A DNA stretch of 39,818 bases from Phycisphaerales bacterium (lineage in GTDB: Bacteria; Planctomycetota; Phycisphaerae; Phycisphaerales; UBA1924). Below are positions 32,770-39,818 of the stretch, in pieces; the stretch's first letter is position 1, and the number at the start of each line of letters is the position of its first letter. Position numbers and translations under genes: made by a program. Under the pieces are notes generated by a model. That model saw nothing but the letters and a program-made list of their open reading frames with translations. It was not told the origin of the DNA and did not search any database. The stretch spans positions 1-39,818 of the forward strand of contig JARGNC010000003.1 of NCBI GenBank assembly GCA_029212425.1, in the 5' to 3' direction.

Positions 32770-33510
32770 TCAGCACATGGTCATCCCACCATCAATCGCG
32801 ATGGTTTGGCCTGTCATGAACTTGGATTCGTCGCTCGTCGCGTACGCAACAGCTGCGGCAACATCTTCCGGCTGACCTAGATCACGCGTTGAGATCACGC
32901 CTTTGATGTGCTCAGTGACCGCCGCAGGGAGATCCTTGGTCATGTCGGTCTCGATGAACCCCGGCGCGATGCAGTTGGCGGTGATGTTCTTCTTCCCAAG
33001 CTCGCGAGCGATGGTCTTGGTGAATCCGGTCAAGCCGGACTTTGCTGCTGCGTAGTTTGCCTGTCCCGAGTTCCCAACGAGTCCCGATGTCGAAGCGATG
33101 TTGCAGATGCGACCGAACTTCCCCTTCATCATCGGACGCGCCGCCGCTCGGCACGCAACGAACACACTCTTGAGATTCGTGTTGATCACATCGTCCCACT
33201 CTTCGTCGCTCATCCGCAAGATCAGATTGTCCTTGGTGATCCCCGCGTTGTTGACAAGGATGTCCAATCGACCATGCTCGGATGCGACGCCTTCGACCAT
33301 CTCCGCGACTGCGGTAAAGTCCGACATGTCGCAGGTCTTGACGCTCGCGCTGCCCCCGGCAGCTTTGATCTCTTGAGCGAGCTCATCGAGCGGCCCCTGC
33401 GAGCGCGACACGCACACCACATGGCGGCCGTCGGCGGCAAGACGCGTCGCGATCGCGCGTCCGATCCCTCGTGATGCTCCGGTGACAATAGCGACTCGTT
33501 GATCGGTCAT
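32770..33510 (-). CDS. fabG: FabG, 3-oxoacyl-ACP reductase
   Basis: A 246-residue short-chain dehydrogenase. NADPH-binding GASRGIG is at 11-17 and NNAG at 87-90. The catalytic Ser140, Tyr153 and Lys157 (ANYAAAK) stand at the spacing of E. coli FabG. The end KFMTGQTIAIDGGMTM is typical. It reduces 3-oxoacyl-ACP to 3-hydroxyacyl-ACP in each elongation round. The ATG at 33510 overlaps the stop of the small DUF6980-like gene by an ATGA, so translation is coupled. It is the last gene of the rpmF-plsX-fabH-fabD cluster; acpP, which often follows, is elsewhere in the window. Other SDR functions are unlikely given this operon. Confidence 0.95.
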   Translation of the reverse strand: MTDQRVAIVTGASRGIGRAIATRLAADGRHVVCVSRSQGPLDELAQEIKAAGGSASVKTCDMSDFTAVAEMVEGVASEHGRLDILVNNAGITKDNLILRMSDEEWDDVINTNLKSVFVACRAAARPMMKGKFGRICNIASTSGLVGNSGQANYAAAKSGLTGFTKTIARELGKKNITANCIAPGFIETDMTKDLPAAVTEHIKGVISTRDLGQPEDVAAAVAYATSDESKFMTGQTIAIDGGMTMC

Positions 33511-33845
33511 GTTTGATTCTTTCTGTTTTGAGATTCTTTGGCTATCCACCAGCCGTACTGATCGTATTCGGTCGGGATGTCGTCTTCCCATGGGTCAAGG
33601 CCATTTGACTCCATAGTCTCAAACCAAAGGTCTCGTTTGGAATCGGGTAACTGTGTTCCACAAAATGGGCAGTATGAGATTGTGATAGAGGAAGTTCCAC
33701 CGTCATGAATGATTATGCCGTATTCATCGAACTTACCTGAATACTTCAGAATTGCGTCCGGGCACGCAAAGATGTCTTTGTGCACATTGCACTTGAACTC
33801 AAGATGATGCCGTAGGGCATCACAACAATGCGTAGGCCCCATCAC
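33507..33845 (-). CDS. Small DUF6980-like zinc-ribbon protein
   Basis: A protein of 112 residues (GTG at 33845, or 111 from ATG 33842). It has an HCC start, FKCNVH with FACPD, a central GIIIHDGGTSSITISYCPFCG, and then LPDSKRDLWFETMESNG. The CPFCG knuckle and upstream cysteines suggest a zinc ribbon. The pattern fits the family I know as DUF6980, whose function is not known. It overlaps the fabD stop by four bases and the fabG start by four bases, so all three are translationally coupled. Its GC is low: 26 of 60 in each of two lines I counted (43%), against 35 of 60 (58%) in fabD. This suggests it was acquired and inserted in the fab operon. Confidence 0.8.
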   Translation of the reverse strand: MMGPTHCCDALRHHLEFKCNVHKDIFACPDAILKYSGKFDEYGIIIHDGGTSSITISYCPFCGTQLPDSKRDLWFETMESNGLDPWEDDIPTEYDQYGWWIAKESQNRKNQT

Positions 33846-34789
33846 AATTCCTTCGCAGCCTCGGGTTCGTTGTGTGCTTGGACCTTGGTCCCTTTGCTGA
33901 TCCGGCGCATCATGCCGCCGAGTGTCTTGCCAGGAGCGAGTTCATGGAACTGTGCTTCGGTGTTGTGCTCGACAAGGTACTCGCAGCACGCAGCCCACCG
34001 GACTGGGGATGTCAACTGATCGACCAAACGCTGACGGATCGAGTCAGAACTTTGCTCGTGTGGTTGAGCTGTTACATTGGACATCACAGTGCATGACGGC
34101 GCATGAATCTGTGTTGCCGCGAGTGCTTCAGCAAGTTGATCTGCAGCGGGTTTCATGAACGGCGAGTGGAATGCTCCAGCAACACTCAACCGCGTTGCGC
34201 GGAGTTTCATCTCTCCTGCAACAGTCTCCGCACGATCGCATGCTGCGGATGAACCAGAGATCACAACCTGTCCCGGAGCGTTGAAGTTCGCTGCGACAAG
34301 CACATCGTCACCACGCGCTGCATCGCACACCGCGTTCGCGCTCTCTTCATCCGCGCCGATCAACGCGACCATCGAAGAATCCGCCGCTTCCGCGGCTTCC
34401 TGCATCGCTTTCCCACGCAGCGCGACGAGCTTGAGACCATCAGCAAAGCTGAACGCATCCGCGAGATGCAGCGCGGTGTACTCTCCGAGCGAAAGTCCCG
34501 CGGTCGCGGCAACATTGAGTTCGCGCTTGGTGAGGTTCTCACCATCGAGCCAACCCGCGAAACACGCGATCGATGCAGTGTAGATCGCAGGCTGGGAAAC
34601 ATCTGTTCGATTCAGCGTGTCCGCTGGTCCCTCGAAACACAGCGTCGAGAGTGGTGCGCCGAGTGAATCCCCAAGCAACTCATCCGCTTGCTGAAAGATC
34701 GCACGAGCCGCTTCCGAGGACTCGCTCCAGAGCTTTCCCATCCCGATGATTTGTGCACCCTGTCCGGGACAAAGAATGATGTTGTTCAT
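33842..34789 (-). CDS. fabD: FabD, malonyl-CoA:ACP transacylase
   Basis: A 315-residue acyltransferase that loads malonate onto ACP. The active Ser100 lies in GLSLGEY (most bacteria have GHSLGE), with Arg125 (ALRGKAMQ) binding the malonyl carboxylate and His208 (GAFHSPFM) as catalytic partner. The start IILCPGQGAQIIGMG is standard. GGAGGG stands eight bases before the ATG. The last 20 residues (KGTKVQAHNEPEAAKEL) are a hydrophilic tail. It lies 32 bases after fabH and overlaps the next gene by four bases. The Leu for His change beside the active serine is seen in some phyla and need not affect activity. Confidence 0.95.
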   Translation of the reverse strand: MNNIILCPGQGAQIIGMGKLWSESSEAARAIFQQADELLGDSLGAPLSTLCFEGPADTLNRTDVSQPAIYTASIACFAGWLDGENLTKRELNVAATAGLSLGEYTALHLADAFSFADGLKLVALRGKAMQEAAEAADSSMVALIGADEESANAVCDAARGDDVLVAANFNAPGQVVISGSSAACDRAETVAGEMKLRATRLSVAGAFHSPFMKPAADQLAEALAATQIHAPSCTVMSNVTAQPHEQSSDSIRQRLVDQLTSPVRWAACCEYLVEHNTEAQFHELAPGKTLGGMMRRISKGTKVQAHNEPEAAKEL

Positions 34790-34821
34790 CGAAGTACCCT
34801 CCGCGAATATGGATCAAGAGA

Positions 34822-35838
34822 TCAGAGCTGCCAGAGCGATGAGCCCCAGGTCAATCCCGCACCAAACGCGAGGAACATAACCTTCTGTCCGGGTTGAACT
34901 TTCCCGTCAGCGACCAACTCATGGAAGACAATCGGGATTGAACCCCCGACTGTGTTGCCGTATTTTTGAATATTGACGAGCAGCTTCTCGGAAGGAATCC
35001 CGAACCGCTCTCTTGCAGAATCAAGAATCCGAGAGTTTGCTTGATGACACACAAAGTGATCGATGTCGTCTGCGCTCAGCCCGGATTCCTCGAGCGTCTC
35101 GGAGATCACCTCTTGGAACTTGGTCACCGCAAACTTGAACACGGCTTGTCCATTCATCTGGACTTTATCGAGCTTCCGCTCGTCGAACTCCGCTTCTTCA
35201 GGGAAATCGATCTCGCACGAAGGGATGAAGAGGTGCTTGGCGCCGTTGCCGTCCGCGTGCATCTTGTGGGAGATCATTCCCTTGCTCGAATCATCCGTCG
35301 CTCGGAGCACCATCGCGCCAGCGCCGTCTCCGAACAGAATCGCGGCACCGCGACCAAAGTTTGAATAATCAATATGCCGCGTGATGCAGTCAGCACCGAT
35401 CACACCGATCGTCTTATAGGTCCCCGACTTGATCATCGCGTCTGCCATCGACACGGTGTAGAGGAATCCGGAGCACGCAGCATTGATGTCCATCGCACCA
35501 ATATCCCTGCACCCAACCTCGCGAGCAACCACACAACCAACAGAAGGCGTTGGCGAATCGCATGTCATCGTCGCAACAAGCAACAGGTCCAACTCTGTCG
35601 CATCCACCTTTGCGTTCGCGAGCGCTTTGCGCATCGCTTCGGTCGCGAGCACACTGGTGGTTTCACCATTGGCAATATCCGCTCTACGGCGAGTATTGAT
35701 ACCAGTCCGCTTGACGATCCATTCGTCAGAGGTATCCATCATGCCTTCGAGATCTTTGTTGGTCAGCGTGCCCTCCGGGAGGTGGAGTGCTGAACCAATG
35801 ATTTCTACGCCGATCCCACCACCGGATTGATCACTCAT
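34822..35838 (-). CDS. fabH: FabH, 3-oxoacyl-ACP synthase III
   Basis: A 338-residue condensing enzyme that starts fatty acid synthesis from an acyl-CoA primer and malonyl-ACP. The triad is Cys122 (INAACSGFLY), His in CHQANSRI and Asn in YGNTVGGSIP. The start IIGSALHLPEGTLTNKDLE and WIVKRTGINTRR match bacterial FabH. The last residues GAGLTWGSSLW are also typical. The ATG overlaps the plsX stop by four bases. FabH's choice of primer (acetyl or branched acyl) cannot be told from motifs alone. It is in the operon rpmF-plsX-fabH-fabD. Confidence 0.96.
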   Translation of the reverse strand: MSDQSGGGIGVEIIGSALHLPEGTLTNKDLEGMMDTSDEWIVKRTGINTRRRADIANGETTSVLATEAMRKALANAKVDATELDLLLVATMTCDSPTPSVGCVVAREVGCRDIGAMDINAACSGFLYTVSMADAMIKSGTYKTIGVIGADCITRHIDYSNFGRGAAILFGDGAGAMVLRATDDSSKGMISHKMHADGNGAKHLFIPSCEIDFPEEAEFDERKLDKVQMNGQAVFKFAVTKFQEVISETLEESGLSADDIDHFVCHQANSRILDSARERFGIPSEKLLVNIQKYGNTVGGSIPIVFHELVADGKVQPGQKVMFLAFGAGLTWGSSLWQL

Positions 35839-36869
35839 GCGAGTTCACCTTGCATTGCACTTTCCGCTTGGGCCAATCGTTCGACGATCGCATCGTTGAT
35901 ATGCCCATTCACATATTCGATGGTCTTCGCAATCGCATTCTTGATTGTGCGAGACTCCGAAGATCCGTGCGCGATCATCATGACGCCGTTGACACCCAAG
36001 AGCGGCGCCCCTCCGTGCTCGTGGTAGTCATTCTTCGCATAGATGCTTTTGACCACTGGCTCAAACTTGACCGCAAGCGCGGGGTCTTGTTGATAGATTT
36101 CTGTTGCGATCGCTTGGAACAAGCTCTTTGCCATGCCCTCTGCCATCTTGAGCAGTGTGTTCCCGAGGAACCCATCGGTGACAATGACATCCGCTTTGCC
36201 TGCGAAGAAGTCGCGTCCCTCAACAAACCCAACGAAGTTGATGCCAGGCGTGTTTCGGAGCAACTCCGCGGCCCCCTTCGCAAGACCAGACCCCTTTGAT
36301 TCTTCCGAACCAATGTTCATCACACCAACGCGAGGACTTTCAACCCCATGAATCCGCTTCGCGTAGACCTCAGCCATCAAGCCATATTGCCAGAGGTGGG
36401 TCGAGCGTGGTTCTGGGTTCGCGCCTGCATCGCACAGAGTCACAGGACCATGAAATGATGGAATGGTGACCGCGATCCCAGGACGATGCACGCCGGGAAG
36501 TCGACGCATGTTCATCTGTCCCGCCGCGACGCATGCGCCGGTATTCCCAGCTGAGATCACCGCATCACACCGGACCTCGGCTTTCTTGGAACCGAGCACC
36601 GACATGCGGACGATCGTGGAATCTTTTTTATTGCGAACCGCATCCATAGGAGATGCGTCCATCGCGATCACTTCGCTGCAATGCTCGATGACCAATCGAT
36701 CATCGTTGACACCTTCTGCTTTGAGAAATGCGCTGATGACGGATTCTGGACCGATGAGCACGAGGGTGTCATCACTCGCCAGATTCGGAAGTGCTTCGAT
36801 GCAGCCGCGCAAGATAGCGTCCGGCGCATCATCCCCACCCATGACATCAATTCCTACTCGGACCGCCAC
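35835..36869 (-). CDS. plsX: PlsX, phosphate acyltransferase
   Basis: A 344-residue peripheral membrane enzyme that makes acyl-phosphate from acyl-ACP as the first step of phospholipid synthesis by the PlsX/PlsY route. It begins VGIDVMGGDDAPDAILRG and has AVRNKKDSTIVRM, VISAGNTGACVAAGQ, NIGSEESKGSGLAK and GFLGNTLLKMAEGMA, all family marks. The start is GTG at 36869 with AGAGGTG before it. It lies 27 bases after rpmF and overlaps fabH by four bases. The length is normal. PlsY and PlsC are not in this window. Confidence 0.96.
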   Translation of the reverse strand: MAVRVGIDVMGGDDAPDAILRGCIEALPNLASDDTLVLIGPESVISAFLKAEGVNDDRLVIEHCSEVIAMDASPMDAVRNKKDSTIVRMSVLGSKKAEVRCDAVISAGNTGACVAAGQMNMRRLPGVHRPGIAVTIPSFHGPVTLCDAGANPEPRSTHLWQYGLMAEVYAKRIHGVESPRVGVMNIGSEESKGSGLAKGAAELLRNTPGINFVGFVEGRDFFAGKADVIVTDGFLGNTLLKMAEGMAKSLFQAIATEIYQQDPALAVKFEPVVKSIYAKNDYHEHGGAPLLGVNGVMMIAHGSSESRTIKNAIAKTIEYVNGHINDAIVERLAQAESAMQGELA

Positions 36870-36896
36870 GGTTCACCTCTTGTCTGAAGAATCAAT

Positions 36897-37094
36897 TTAG
36901 GCGTTGACGCCGATACCAAGCTTGCGGACCTTGATGCGAAGACCTGGACGGACATAGCCCGACTCAGTGCAAGCACGGTGGTGCAACTTAGGCATACCCG
37001 AGAGTGGGCAGATCGTTGGTTTGACGCCGGTGATCGCGTCGTGGGAGCGGCGACGCTTGCTTCGTCCTCGGCTCTGTCGTTGTGCTGGAAGCAT
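36897..37094 (-). CDS. rpmF: Ribosomal protein L32
   Basis: A 65-residue basic protein of the large ribosomal subunit. The basic N-terminus (RQSRGRSKRRRSHDA) and KPTICPLSGMPKLHHRACTESGYVRPG align with L32. The usual zinc ribbon CPxCG...CxxCG has become CPLSG and CTESG: Cys29 and Cys42 remain but the second cysteine of each pair is serine. The ATG at 37094 has AAGGAGA seven bases before it; longer frames are discarded. Its place just before plsX and fabH is the classic rpmF-plsX-fab arrangement and supports the call. A promoter lies at 37178-37206. Confidence 0.92.
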   Translation of the reverse strand: MLPAQRQSRGRSKRRRSHDAITGVKPTICPLSGMPKLHHRACTESGYVRPGLRIKVRKLGIGVNA

Positions 37095-37124
37095 GTCGCT
37101 CTCCTTGAATCGGGCGCGTGTAAG

Positions 37125-37209
37125 TCCCGTCAATCGTCTACAAATACACCCGCGGCACACGCCGGAGGTGGACGGGAACAATAGACCCCGACTTATATCC
37201 CGTCAATCG
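37125..37209 (-). repeat. Two copies of CGATTGACGGGA upstream of rpmF
   Basis: The 12-base element CGATTGACGGGA (minus strand) occurs at 37198-37209 and again at 37125-37136. The first copy contains the -35 box; the second lies in the predicted leader, shortly before the ribosome binding site. Such pairs can be operators. Confidence 0.5.
37178..37206 (-). promoter_or_regulatory. Promoter of the rpmF-plsX-fab operon
   Basis: On the minus strand TTGACG (at 37201-37206) and TATTGT (at 37178-37183) are separated by exactly 17 bases. The start would be near 37171, leaving a leader of about 77 bases before rpmF. The -35 box lies inside a 12-base element, CGATTGACGGGA, that occurs again 73 bases downstream. 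Confidence 0.5.
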
Positions 37210-37248
37210 ACAACCCCCACTCTTCAACCCGATCAGCACCCATCAAAC

Positions 37249-37277
37249 TGGACATGTCCAGAAATCGAGGTTATCAT
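37249..37277 (+). promoter_or_regulatory. Sigma-70-like promoter of tRNA-Lys
   Basis: TGGACA at 37249-37254 and TATCAT at 37272-37277 each match five of six consensus bases and are 17 bases apart. The start near 37284 gives a leader of about 15 bases. It is divergent from the rpmF promoter, 40 bases away. Confidence 0.6.
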
Positions 37278-37298
37278 CCTGTCGGTCCAAAGACCATT

Positions 37299-37371
<73 letters not shown>

Positions 37372-37467
37372 CTTCCCAATCGCACACCCGATTTCCAACC
37401 AGAATCACGGATTTTCACGATTCGCGTTCGGGATTTGATCGTGCCTGTTCCAAGTGAGAGACCCACC

Positions 37468-37734
37468 ATGGCAAGCGGACGCGAGTTCTCAAGCACACAG
37501 CGGAAGATCATCAACCGCTACTACGACAACCACGACACCATCCTCGCGACCCGTCTTGGGGAGATCGTGACGGACATCGCCCTCGCCGAGGACAACCTGA
37601 AAAAGCTCGATCGCCTCTGGATCCGCGCCGAGCAGGCACTCTCCAAGACCCAGCTCAAACCAGAATCATGGAAAAAAATCATCGCATGCCGCGATCCCAA
37701 AGCACTTGCGCGGCTCATATCCAAGTTGATGTGA
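37468..37734 (+). CDS. Small hypothetical protein, 88 aa
   Basis: An 88-residue basic helical protein. It starts MASGREFSSTQRKIINRYYDNHDTI, followed by TRLGEIVTDIALAEDNLKKLDRLWIRAEQAL and ends RDPKALARLISKLM (in part). The even spacing of Leu, Lys and charged residues suggests a helical bundle. No signal peptide, cysteine or catalytic motif is seen. I believe similar small proteins occur across Planctomycetota, but the function is not known to me. The ATG at 37468 is the likely start; in-frame alternatives upstream lack a binding site too. It ends 42 bases before the cobalamin riboswitch. Confidence 0.7.
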   Translation: MASGREFSSTQRKIINRYYDNHDTILATRLGEIVTDIALAEDNLKKLDRLWIRAEQALSKTQLKPESWKKIIACRDPKALARLISKLM

Positions 37735-37776
37735 TCCCAGCTTGCTCTGGGAACACTCCTCTGGTACAGTCCACGC

Positions 37777-37974
37777 GTTGAAGGTGCCGAGGATTCTTGA
37801 AAACCTCGGTGAATAGGGAAGTGTGGTGAGATTCCACCGCGGACGCGCCGCCGTAACGGGCAACGACGACCGCTCAGCTGTTTCAAAGCAGCAACCACTG
37901 GCACGATCTTTCGATGGATCCTGTGTCGGGAAGGTGAGCGGATCTGAGCCCCGAGCCGGAAGACCTGCCTCAAC
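37777..37974 (+). ncRNA. Cobalamin (B12) riboswitch
   Basis: This leader has the conserved parts of the AdoCbl/cobalamin aptamer in order. Stem P1 is GTTGA (37777-37781) with TCAAC (37970-37974). GGTGCC is at 37783-37788. GAATAGGGAAGTGTGGTGAG, with TTCCACC following, is at about 37811. The CCGCCGTAAC block follows near 37848. CCACTGGCAC (about 37897) leads to GGGAAGG near 37928. The B12 box CCGAGCCGGAAGACCTGCC is near 37950-37969. Together these leave little doubt. Binding cobalamin should reduce expression of the gene downstream, a PEP-CTERM-like surface protein whose ATG is 177 bases after the aptamer. No transcription terminator with a T run is obvious in that stretch. Confidence 0.93.
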
Positions 37975-38151
37975 AGATGTGTCGGACCTCGCGAAATGGG
38001 TCGGCGGATCGGTTGTGCGCCCCTCCCCGCTCTCAGCCCCCGCTTTCAACCCCGCAAGCTCGACTCAAATGTTCCGGGGAGTGTCCTGCGCGAAACAGGG
38101 CAACACATCACACGCCCACATTCTTTCATGGGCAGAGAGTCGAGTATTGTC

Positions 38152-38994
38152 ATGAATCTTTCTATTGGTTTCAACGGAGCTGTATACGCAGGAACGCTGA
38201 TCACAGCCCTCTCAACCGCCGCGAATGCCTCACCGTTCGCATCATCCGTTCTCGGATACGACGCGGGGTCCAACGCCGCCGCGGGGTACACCGACGCATC
38301 AACCGCACTTGGGAGCGCCGAGCGATTCACAGGTGAAGGCGTCTTCCCCTCCGGAGTCACCCCGTTCAATCCCGCGTTTGGCGCAGACGAAATCGTCTCC
38401 GTCGGTTCGGGTGGGTACCTCTCCCTCGGATTCAACACCGCGATCACCAACGACGCATCACACGCGTTTGGTGTCGATCTCATTGTCTTCTCCAACGCTG
38501 GATTCGCAGATGCGACATGGACCGATTCGGATCCAAACAACGACGGGACTGGGAACACAGGAGCAAACCCATTCATATTCGGCGCAGGTGGTGCCGCGAC
38601 GATTCAAGTTTCTCAAAACGGAACTGACTGGATCACCGCAACAACCACCACCCTCGACCTCTTCCCAACGCTTGGATATTCAGACTTCGTCGATGCGACT
38701 CCGGCTTCGCACGGATTGATCGAGTCGGACTTCACGAAAGCACTGGATCCAACACTGACCGCTGCGGACCTTGCGAACATGTCCTTTGACGACCTCCGCA
38801 CATTCTACAACGGCTCAGGTGGCGGCGTCGGCATCGACATCGCTTCGACCGGACTCACCTCCGCAAGCTTCGTCCGTTTCCTCAATGAGTCAGGCGAAGC
38901 GTTCGAGATCGACGCTGTCGCGGTCGTCCCAACGCCGAGCACCCTGATCGCGCTGAGTCTCGCTGGACTTGCAACAACGCGCCGTCGTCGCTAA
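38152..38994 (+). CDS. PEP-CTERM-like cell-surface protein under B12 riboswitch
   Basis: A 280-residue exported protein. The signal MNLSIGFNGAVYAGTLITALSTAANA (in part: LITALSTAANA) ends near residue 26. The mature part is Gly/Ala/Ser/Asp-rich and beta-like, with FNPAFGADEIVSVGSGGYLSLGF, FGVDLIVFSNAGFAD, AATIQVSQNGTDWI, LFPTLGYSDF and GSGGGVGIDIASTGL (blocks). The end is VVPTPSTLIALSLAGLATTRRRR: a Pro-rich motif, one hydrophobic helix and basic residues, the PEP-CTERM-type sorting pattern of planctomycetes. The block pattern resembles surface proteins that I recall being annotated near B12 loci in other phyla; that recollection is unchecked. ATG 38152 is preferred over in-frame ATG 38128. A role in cobalamin capture is inferred from the riboswitch. 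Confidence 0.75.
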   Translation: MNLSIGFNGAVYAGTLITALSTAANASPFASSVLGYDAGSNAAAGYTDASTALGSAERFTGEGVFPSGVTPFNPAFGADEIVSVGSGGYLSLGFNTAITNDASHAFGVDLIVFSNAGFADATWTDSDPNNDGTGNTGANPFIFGAGGAATIQVSQNGTDWITATTTTLDLFPTLGYSDFVDATPASHGLIESDFTKALDPTLTAADLANMSFDDLRTFYNGSGGGVGIDIASTGLTSASFVRFLNESGEAFEIDAVAVVPTPSTLIALSLAGLATTRRRR

Positions 38995-39095
38995 ACAACT
39001 CCATGCTTCGCCCAACGGTTCATTGGGGACCGGGCGAGCACCGCGTCGCCGCGCCCAAACGCGCGGCGACGATTTACATCTCCGAGAGAAACCCT

Positions 39096-39818
39096 GTGCA
39101 GAACCGATCTCACATCCTGCGATTCACCCCACTGCTCATCACCGCAGCGGTCTTTGCGCAGCCGATCCGCTATCAGCACGGTCCGATCAACACATCCCAC
39201 TCCCCCTGGACACAACTTGGCGGCGATTCTTCCCACACCCATACCCCGCGCGTGATCGGGTCGCACCTCTCAACGCCTGACTGGACAAGCACCGGAGATG
39301 GATCGATCACGCTGAGCTTCACACCTCAAGCGGGGGTCGTTGCAGATGACCAGCGTGTGTATGCCGTGGGTCAGGATCAGGGGTTTGTGCGCCACCTTTC
39401 CGCGTTCGATCAAGATTCCGGAGAACTTGCATGGGCAACCGAAATCCCCTTCGCGATCCTCGATTCGTGGTCCACGCCAACGCTCGATCTGCAGAACAAC
39501 ACGATCATCGCCGCGAGTGGGTTCTCGATGGTCGCACTCGACCGATTCACAGGAGATCAAGTCTGGTTGACGCCTATGGATCGTCCCATCGTCAATGCGT
39601 CGCCTTGCATCACCGACGACCTCGGTTCGTCCAACCGACTCTTCATCACGGACTACACATTCGGTTCCGCAACCAACGGCTCGCTCATCTGCATCAACAC
39701 AGATCCCAACACGCAGGACAACCCCTTCGATCCCGGCGAAATCCTCTGGAGCACACAACTCCCAGGAAACTGCTCCGGGAACACCCCTGCATACAGCGAT
39801 GGGGTTGTTTATGTCTCG
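39096..39818 (+). CDS. Secreted PQQ-like beta-propeller protein, 5' part
   Basis: An open frame starting at GTG 39096 (GAGAGAAA before it) and running out of the window after 241 codons. The signal QNRSHILRFTPLLITAAVFA is cleaved near AQ. The mature part shows repeating blade segments: AFDQDSGELAWATEIP, VALDRFTGDQVWLTPM, and GEILWSTQLPGN, each the short Asp/Gly-then-Trp pattern of PQQ-like beta-propellers, spaced by segments such as VADDQRVYAVG and YSDGVVYVS. It follows the PEP-CTERM-like gene by 101 bases on the same strand and is probably under the same B12 riboswitch. It may bind a ligand at the cell surface. The right part, including any anchor, is not in this window. Confidence 0.75.
   Translation, partial: MQNRSHILRFTPLLITAAVFAQPIRYQHGPINTSHSPWTQLGGDSSHTHTPRVIGSHLSTPDWTSTGDGSITLSFTPQAGVVADDQRVYAVGQDQGFVRHLSAFDQDSGELAWATEIPFAILDSWSTPTLDLQNNTIIAASGFSMVALDRFTGDQVWLTPMDRPIVNASPCITDDLGSSNRLFITDYTFGSATNGSLICINTDPNTQDNPFDPGEILWSTQLPGNCSGNTPAYSDGVVYVS

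Overview
This window looks like a piece of a Planctomycetota chromosome, most probably class Phycisphaerae. The grounds are a prepilin-like secreted protein with the GFTLIELLVVIAII leader, a PEP-CTERM-like surface protein ending in a VPTPS / hydrophobic / RRRR tail, several secreted or lipoprotein families with planctomycete character, a family with a cytochrome-like CATVRCHGG motif, two tRNA genes without an encoded CCA, and moderately high GC (58% in one 60-base line I counted). No phage, transposase, CRISPR or rRNA was seen. Genes are dense; only one gene-free stretch exceeds 300 bases (20560-20880).

Layout. 1-216: end of an ABC-2 type permease. 233-2216 (minus): a GT4/GT5-like glycosyltransferase and a small unknown protein. 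2360-2545: tRNA-Leu(GAG) with promoter and terminator. 2676-10352 (plus): a chemotaxis operon cheB-cheW-cheR-cheA-cheX-cheY followed by a FapA-like DUF342 protein, with no receptor gene. 10434-15522 (plus): a secreted protein with a CX4CH motif, a lipoprotein with a very acidic tail, a plant-type ferredoxin-NADP reductase, and a HEAT-like secreted protein. 15572-18504 (plus): a peptide-type ABC substrate-binding protein overlapping one permease. 18510-20559 (minus): a small unknown, a TrpG/PabA-type amidotransferase and a DUF1444 protein. 20767-23042 (plus): acpP, a terminator, fabF and a stand-alone FliN-like protein. 23075-24124 (minus): pseudopilin-like protein. 24345-27845 (plus): GH15-type glucoamylase and a shortened RecQ-like helicase. 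27858-32749: GT2 glycosyltransferases, an FKBP isomerase, a zinc-finger methyltransferase coupled to a lipoprotein, a VOC protein and a DUF1569 protein. 32770-37209 (minus): rpmF-plsX-fabH-fabD-(small DUF6980-like protein)-fabG. 37249-37734: tRNA-Lys(CUU) and a short conserved protein. 37777-39818: a cobalamin riboswitch, a PEP-CTERM-like surface protein and the start of a secreted beta-propeller.

How the parts work together. The che operon encodes a full excitation and adaptation pathway except for its receptor. The phosphatase is of CheX type, and the FliN-like gene hints at a flagellar output. The two fatty-acid loci supply ACP, malonyl transfer, initiation (FabH), elongation (FabF), reduction (FabG) and phospholipid entry (PlsX), with ribosomal protein L32 heading one operon as in many bacteria. 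The GT4 and GH15 enzymes suggest alpha-glucan storage. The part most likely to be new is at the right end: a clear B12 riboswitch controlling a cell-surface protein followed by a secreted beta-propeller. This resembles in logic the BtuG-type B12 capture of Bacteroidetes, but with PEP-CTERM-type anchoring. The gene calls rest on motifs read by eye; no database search was possible.
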